Assembly: GCA_031082315.1 (NCBI GenBank)
Contig: JAVHLC010000003.1
Location: 186,001-250,000 of the forward strand
Reading direction: 5' to 3'
Length of the DNA stretch: 64,000 nt
From: Thermodesulfobacteriota bacterium
Lineage (GTDB): Bacteria > Desulfobacterota > QYQD01
Shown here: positions 61,255 through 64,000 of the stretch, piece after piece
Numbering within the stretch: the first letter of the stretch is position 1
Layout of the letters: each line of letters begins with the position of its first letter
Notes under the pieces: generated by a model
The model's database searches: none
What the model was told of the DNA's origin: nothing
What the model saw: the letters and a program-made list of their open reading frames with translations, nothing else
Program-made: the position numbers and the translations under genes

Positions 61255-61596
61255 TCAGCCCAACCCGAGCCAGAAGGCCAGTGACCTGGTGAGTCTGGTC
61301 ATGGTGTCCTCATCAAGCCGCCCGACCACTTCCTTCACCTTTTCCCTGGGAAGCGTGATGATCTTGTCCACCATGATCTGGCTGGGTTTGGCAAGTCCGT
61401 TTTCGCGGTCGGGCTCCACGTCCGGGCGGAAGAGGGGGGCATCCCGCAGGTGGCTGGTGAGAGGGCACACCACAAAGCTCGGATGCGTTTCGTTTGCCAG
61501 GTCGGTCTGCACGATCACCGCCGGCCTGGGCTTGCCGTAGCTGCCAGGGGCCACGACCAGCACCACGTCGCCCCGTTTCAGTCGTTCCACTCCCAC
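61255..61596 (-). CDS. MazF/PemK-family mRNA interferase toxin
   Basis: 113 residues. RGDVVLVVAPGSYGKPRPAV is the MazF start with the catalytic Arg region. FVVCPLTSHL supplies the Ser/Thr site, and SQIMVDKIITLPREKV is the typical third strand. It overlaps the antitoxin by 19 bases. Confidence 0.9.
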   Translation of the reverse strand: MGVERLKRGDVVLVVAPGSYGKPRPAVIVQTDLANETHPSFVVCPLTSHLRDAPLFRPDVEPDRENGLAKPSQIMVDKIITLPREKVKEVVGRLDEDTMTRLTRSLAFWLGLG

Positions 61597-61802
61597 CCCT
61601 CGGTATCGGCGACCTGCTCAATCCACTTACCCGTCTCGGACTCGGTGCGGTGGTCGGCGGCAACGAGCAGCGATTGCCGCCGCACCTCGGCCGCAAGCTT
61701 CCCGGACCGCTTATCCGGAACCCAGATCTGCACCGGCCGCAACCCGGCTCCCCGTAGCCTTTCTCTGTACTTCTTCATCTTTTCCGTTGCACTCGGGGCC
61801 AT
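61578..61802 (-). CDS. MazE-like antitoxin (DUF3018 type)
   Basis: 74 residues. YRERLRGAGLRPVQIWVPD followed by the AAEVRRQSLLVAA helix is typical for the DUF3018 antitoxins linked to MazF. A minus-strand promoter (TTGACA at 61858-61863, TATTTT at 61834-61839) lies directly upstream. Confidence 0.85.
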   Translation of the reverse strand: MAPSATEKMKKYRERLRGAGLRPVQIWVPDKRSGKLAAEVRRQSLLVAADHRTESETGKWIEQVADTEGWEWND

Positions 61803-61885
61803 ACTCTCACCTCATTACTAAACCCTTACCGACAAAATAACATGTTACCAAGGGGCTGTCAAGGTGCGGCTCCTCCTCCAAGAGC

Positions 61886-61911
61886 AAAAAAAGGGGTCTG
61901 ACCCTTTTTTT
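61886..61911. terminator. Symmetrical A/T-footed hairpin
   Basis: AAAAAAAGGG-GTCTGA-CCCTTTTTTT could stop transcription in either direction. The 457-base gap 61803-62259 contains this, the mazE promoter, REP 9 and 10 and a TATACCTTTATACC direct repeat; no gene seen. Confidence 0.5.
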
Positions 61912-62025
61912 CCTACAATGCAGTTATCATAATGCAAACGTTAAAACAAGGAGTAAATAAAAAAAGCCAGAGGGGTCAGCCCTTGACATTGGACAAAACA
62001 GGAAGGACTAGCAGTGGGAAGCCCC

Positions 62026-62110
62026 GTAGGGTGGGGAGCCCACTAAAACCGTCGCATAAGAGATCACAAAAAGAGTAACGTAGGGTGGGCACAGCATTAT
62101 CGTGCCAACC
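62026..62110 (+). repeat. REP hairpins 9 (degenerate) and 10
   Basis: REP 9 (62026-62045) keeps GTAGGGTGGG but has lost the loop. REP 10 (62080-62110) has one stem mismatch (GTGCCAACC). Confidence 0.7.
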
Positions 62111-62259
62111 GAAACCACTTATCCAACTTTTTCAATAAGTTACGTACGATCTCGTTAAAATTTGCAAACATATATACCTTTATACCTTTATACCTTGACA
62201 AGGCGGCACGGTTATCATTATTATGGTTTTAATTCCGGTCAACCACAAAGGAGGTCTTA

Positions 62260-62523
62260 ATGATGAAAATTTTGTCGCTGTCAGAGGTAAAAATGAAATT
62301 AAGCGGACTTGTTGAACTGGTGAGTTCCACTGATGAAGAGATAGTGATTACAAAGAATGGCTCTCCGGCCGCTGTTTTGATAAGTCCTGACGAGTTTGAA
62401 AACTGGAAAGAAACAATCGCGGTTCGATCTGATACAACATTGATGGATGAAATCAGAAAAGGATTAAAGTCCTTAAAAAGCAGGAAGGCCCGCCTTTACA
62501 CACTGGATGAACTTGTAAGGTAG
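62260..62523 (+). CDS. Phd/YefM-type antitoxin
   Basis: 87 residues. LSLSEVKMKLSGLVELV and EEIVITKNGSPAAVLISPDE are the Phd/YefM DNA-binding fold. The C-terminal half (LMDEIRKGLKSLKSRKARLY) would bind the toxin. Preceded by AAAGGAGGTCTTA. The second Met (62263) is an equally likely start. Confidence 0.88.
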   Translation: MMKILSLSEVKMKLSGLVELVSSTDEEIVITKNGSPAAVLISPDEFENWKETIAVRSDTTLMDEIRKGLKSLKSRKARLYTLDELVR

Positions 62524-62527
62524 CCGT

Positions 62528-62812
62528 ATGAAACAACCAGTGCATAAGCTCCGGGTGCCGGATGATGTGGCAGAACTTGTTCGAAAAATGCACCCTTATC
62601 TTAAGAAAAAAATCAAATCGTCTTTGCAAATAATCTTATCAGATCCCGGTTCAGGAAAGGCGTTAAAGGATGAACTTGCCGGATTAAGGAGCTTTCGTGT
62701 GAGCCGATTTAGAATAATTTACAGGGGCTTGCCTAAAAAACATATTGAAATTATTGCTATTGGCCCGCGTGAACGTATATATGAGGAAACCTTCCAGATA
62801 CTTAACACCTGA
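62528..62812 (+). CDS. RelE/ParE-superfamily toxin
   Basis: 94 residues. The core strands FRVSRFRIIYRG and IEIIAIGPRERIYEE and the helix RKMHPYLKKKIKSSLQ match RelE/ParE toxins. RelE-type RNase or ParE-type gyrase action cannot be separated by eye. It follows the antitoxin by 4 bases. Confidence 0.87.
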   Translation: MKQPVHKLRVPDDVAELVRKMHPYLKKKIKSSLQIILSDPGSGKALKDELAGLRSFRVSRFRIIYRGLPKKHIEIIAIGPRERIYEETFQILNT

Positions 62813-62903
62813 ATTTTGCGTCAACCCTCTCATATTTAGTCTTGACACCAAATATTAAAACCCTTGACAGATGGCCACTTATGCCTTATTAATGCATGGC
62901 AAA

Positions 62904-62979
62904 GCGGGCATAGCTCAGTTGGTAGAGTACAAGCTTCCCAAGCTTGGTGTCGCGGGTTCGAATCCCGTTGCCCGCTCCA
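62904..62979 (+). tRNA. tRNA-Gly(CCC)
   Basis: Acceptor GCGGGCA/TGCCCGC, D arm GCTC...GAGT, anticodon stem CAAGC/GCTTG with loop TTCCCAA (anticodon CCC), T loop TTCGAAT, encoded CCA (62977-62979). Confidence 0.96.
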
Positions 62980-63112
62980 TCCCTTATTGAGGTTGCTTTA
63001 ACCCTGAGTAATAAGGGTTGAGTGCCTACTTCGATTAGTGGATTTGAATTGATATTTTTTACCGACAATTTTTAGTAAGAAAATCAGTTTAAAGTCACTG
63101 GGTGAAAGAGCG

Positions 63113-63143
63113 AAGTGGGCTATATGCCCGCTTTTTTTATTTT
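63113..63143 (+). terminator. Terminator resembling the tRNA-Gly acceptor stem, before rimP
   Basis: AAGTGGGC-TATAT-GCCCGCTT followed by TTTTTATTTTT. It ends just before the rimP ATG. The 3' half TGCCCGCT is identical to the end of the tRNA upstream. Confidence 0.75.
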
Positions 63144-63149
63144 TGAGCC

Positions 63150-63626
63150 ATGATTATATCGCCACAGGAAGTAAAGAGGATTATAGAGGAGGTTGCGGCC
63201 ATAGCCGAACCCCTTATTGATGCGGAAGGCATGGAATTAGTGGATATTGAGTATCGCAAGGAACAGGTGGGTTGGGTCTTGAGGCTGTTTGTAGACAAGG
63301 AGCAGGGGATTACCCTGGATGACTGTACCGCCGTAAGTCGTGAATTGGGAAATCTGCTGGACGTAAAAGACCCGGTGCCCCATTCTTATCATTTGGAGAT
63401 TTCGTCTCCAGGCCTGAACAGGCCTCTTAAGAAAGAAAAAGATCTTCTGCGGTTCAGGGGGAAAAAAGTTAGAATAAAAACCGTCCACCCGATCGGTAAT
63501 CGCAAGAATTTTGTCGGTATCTTGTCGGATTATAAGGATGGCACTATTTATGTGCGCATAGACCAGGAGTCGTTTGCCATACCTTATAAAGAAGTAGCAA
63601 GGGCGAATTTAGAGTGGGAATTCTGA
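63150..63626 (+). CDS. rimP: Ribosome maturation factor RimP
   Basis: 158 residues. The N-terminal domain (AEPLIDAEGMELVDIEYRKE) and the motif LEISSPGLNRPLKKEKDL are diagnostic, followed by an Sm-like C-terminal barrel (FVGILSDYKDGTIYVRI). It helps mature the 30S head. There is no Shine-Dalgarno before the ATG, only the T-run of the terminator. It is upstream of nusA as in most bacteria. Confidence 0.95.
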   Translation: MIISPQEVKRIIEEVAAIAEPLIDAEGMELVDIEYRKEQVGWVLRLFVDKEQGITLDDCTAVSRELGNLLDVKDPVPHSYHLEISSPGLNRPLKKEKDLLRFRGKKVRIKTVHPIGNRKNFVGILSDYKDGTIYVRIDQESFAIPYKEVARANLEWEF

Positions 63627-63636
63627 TTAGGAGCAC

Positions 63637-64000
63637 ATGGGTATGATTTCCGAGCTGAAACATGTTATTGACCAGATAAGTAAAGACAAAGGCATTGATC
63701 GGGCCATACTTATCGAAGCCCTGGAAGAGGCTATCAAGTCTGCGGCCAAGAAAAAGTACGGTCAACGCCGTGACCTGGAGGTCAGTTTCAATGAAGAACT
63801 GGGCGAGATGGAGGTTTTTCAATTCCGTGAGGTGGTGGAGAAGTTAACGGACGAACAGACCCAGATATCTCTTGAGGAAGGACGAAAGCTGGACGCGGGG
63901 TGTCAAATCGGCGACAGCCTGGGGACGAAGATGGACACCAGCGGGTTTGGCCGTATAGCCGCTCAGGCTGCCAAGCAGGTGATTATTCAGAGGATGAAAG
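63637..64000 (+). CDS. nusA: Transcription termination/antitermination protein NusA, N-terminal part
   Basis: The frame is open to the window end (about 120 residues). MISELKHVIDQISKDKGID and ALEEAIKSAAKKKYG, then GRIAAQAAKQVIIQRMK, are the NusA N-terminal domain that contacts RNA polymerase. The ATG at 63643 is nine bases after AGGAG and is the better start; the ATG at 63637 is in frame too close to the ribosome site. The KH and S1 domains lie beyond the window. Confidence 0.94.
   Translation, partial: MGMISELKHVIDQISKDKGIDRAILIEALEEAIKSAAKKKYGQRRDLEVSFNEELGEMEVFQFREVVEKLTDEQTQISLEEGRKLDAGCQIGDSLGTKMDTSGFGRIAAQAAKQVIIQRMK

Noticed and set aside
62904-62979. tRNA-Gly as an integration (att) site for the island
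   Set aside because: The island lies on the 5' side of the tRNA, and I find no copy of the tRNA 3' end near 54.6 kb nor any integrase gene.

Overview
The window reads as a Gram-negative, sulfur-metabolising member of the Desulfobacterota (old Deltaproteobacteria). The evidence is two DsrC-type proteins with the paired C-terminal cysteines, a DsrE-like protein, a predicted selenoprotein, a seven-haem c-type cytochrome, outer-membrane lipoproteins with RND and TolC efflux genes, a flagellar rod-type protein and a fused ThiD-ThiN enzyme. Most intergenic spaces are filled by several families of small palindromic repeats, some of which have run into coding sequence. Names and families were assigned by reading translated sequence; no database search was run.

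Layout. 0-4 kb: end of a sensor kinase, a flagellar rod-like gene, a glycosyltransferase, an ATP-grasp protein and dsrC. 4.1-10.1 kb (minus): livK-livH-livM-livG-livF-rarA. 10.2-18.1 kb (minus): thrS-infC-rpmI-rplT-pheS-pheT-ihfA-merR, followed by a small lipoprotein gene. 18.2-18.8 kb: three tRNAs (Val, Lys, Arg). 19.1-23.8 kb: a second dsrC, then a convergent pair encoding a B12/radical-SAM protein with an embedded FKBP-like domain and a TPR-like tail, and a YcaO-TPR protein. 24.4-26.5 kb: a phosphoesterase and a scrap heap of truncated transposases. 26.6-34.6 kb (minus): tetR-tolC and a complete RND efflux set, with two tandem palindromic operators upstream. 34.8-42 kb: heptahaem cytochrome, small zinc proteins, thiC-thiDN, a GHMP kinase. 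41.8-47 kb (minus): ftsE-ftsX-envC-ctpA and a YibQ-like deacetylase. 47.4-54.5 kb: PfkB kinase, formyltransferase-like protein, EhaR-like HAD protein, the selenocysteine-type thioredoxin reductase, a DsrE-like protein and an HDAC-like deacetylase.

54.6-62.9 kb is an accessory island. It holds two RHS C-terminal tips that share the core but have different tails, each followed by a two-helix membrane protein. It also holds three copies of one REP-hairpin/leader block (start MKSARSLKGW), four toxin-antitoxin pairs (VapBC, HicBA, MazEF-like, Phd/RelE-like), a DUF4143-type ATPase and ten GTAG-led REP hairpins. The core genome resumes at tRNA-Gly(CCC)-rimP-nusA.

The observations most worth following are: (i) a thioredoxin reductase with two N-terminal thioredoxin folds whose first active-site cysteine is encoded by in-frame TGA, followed by a SECIS-like hairpin; (ii) the YcaO-TPR / radical-SAM-FKBP-TPR pair next to a dsrC paralogue; and (iii) the REP/leader module that recurs three times at the edges of RHS and toxin-antitoxin cassettes.
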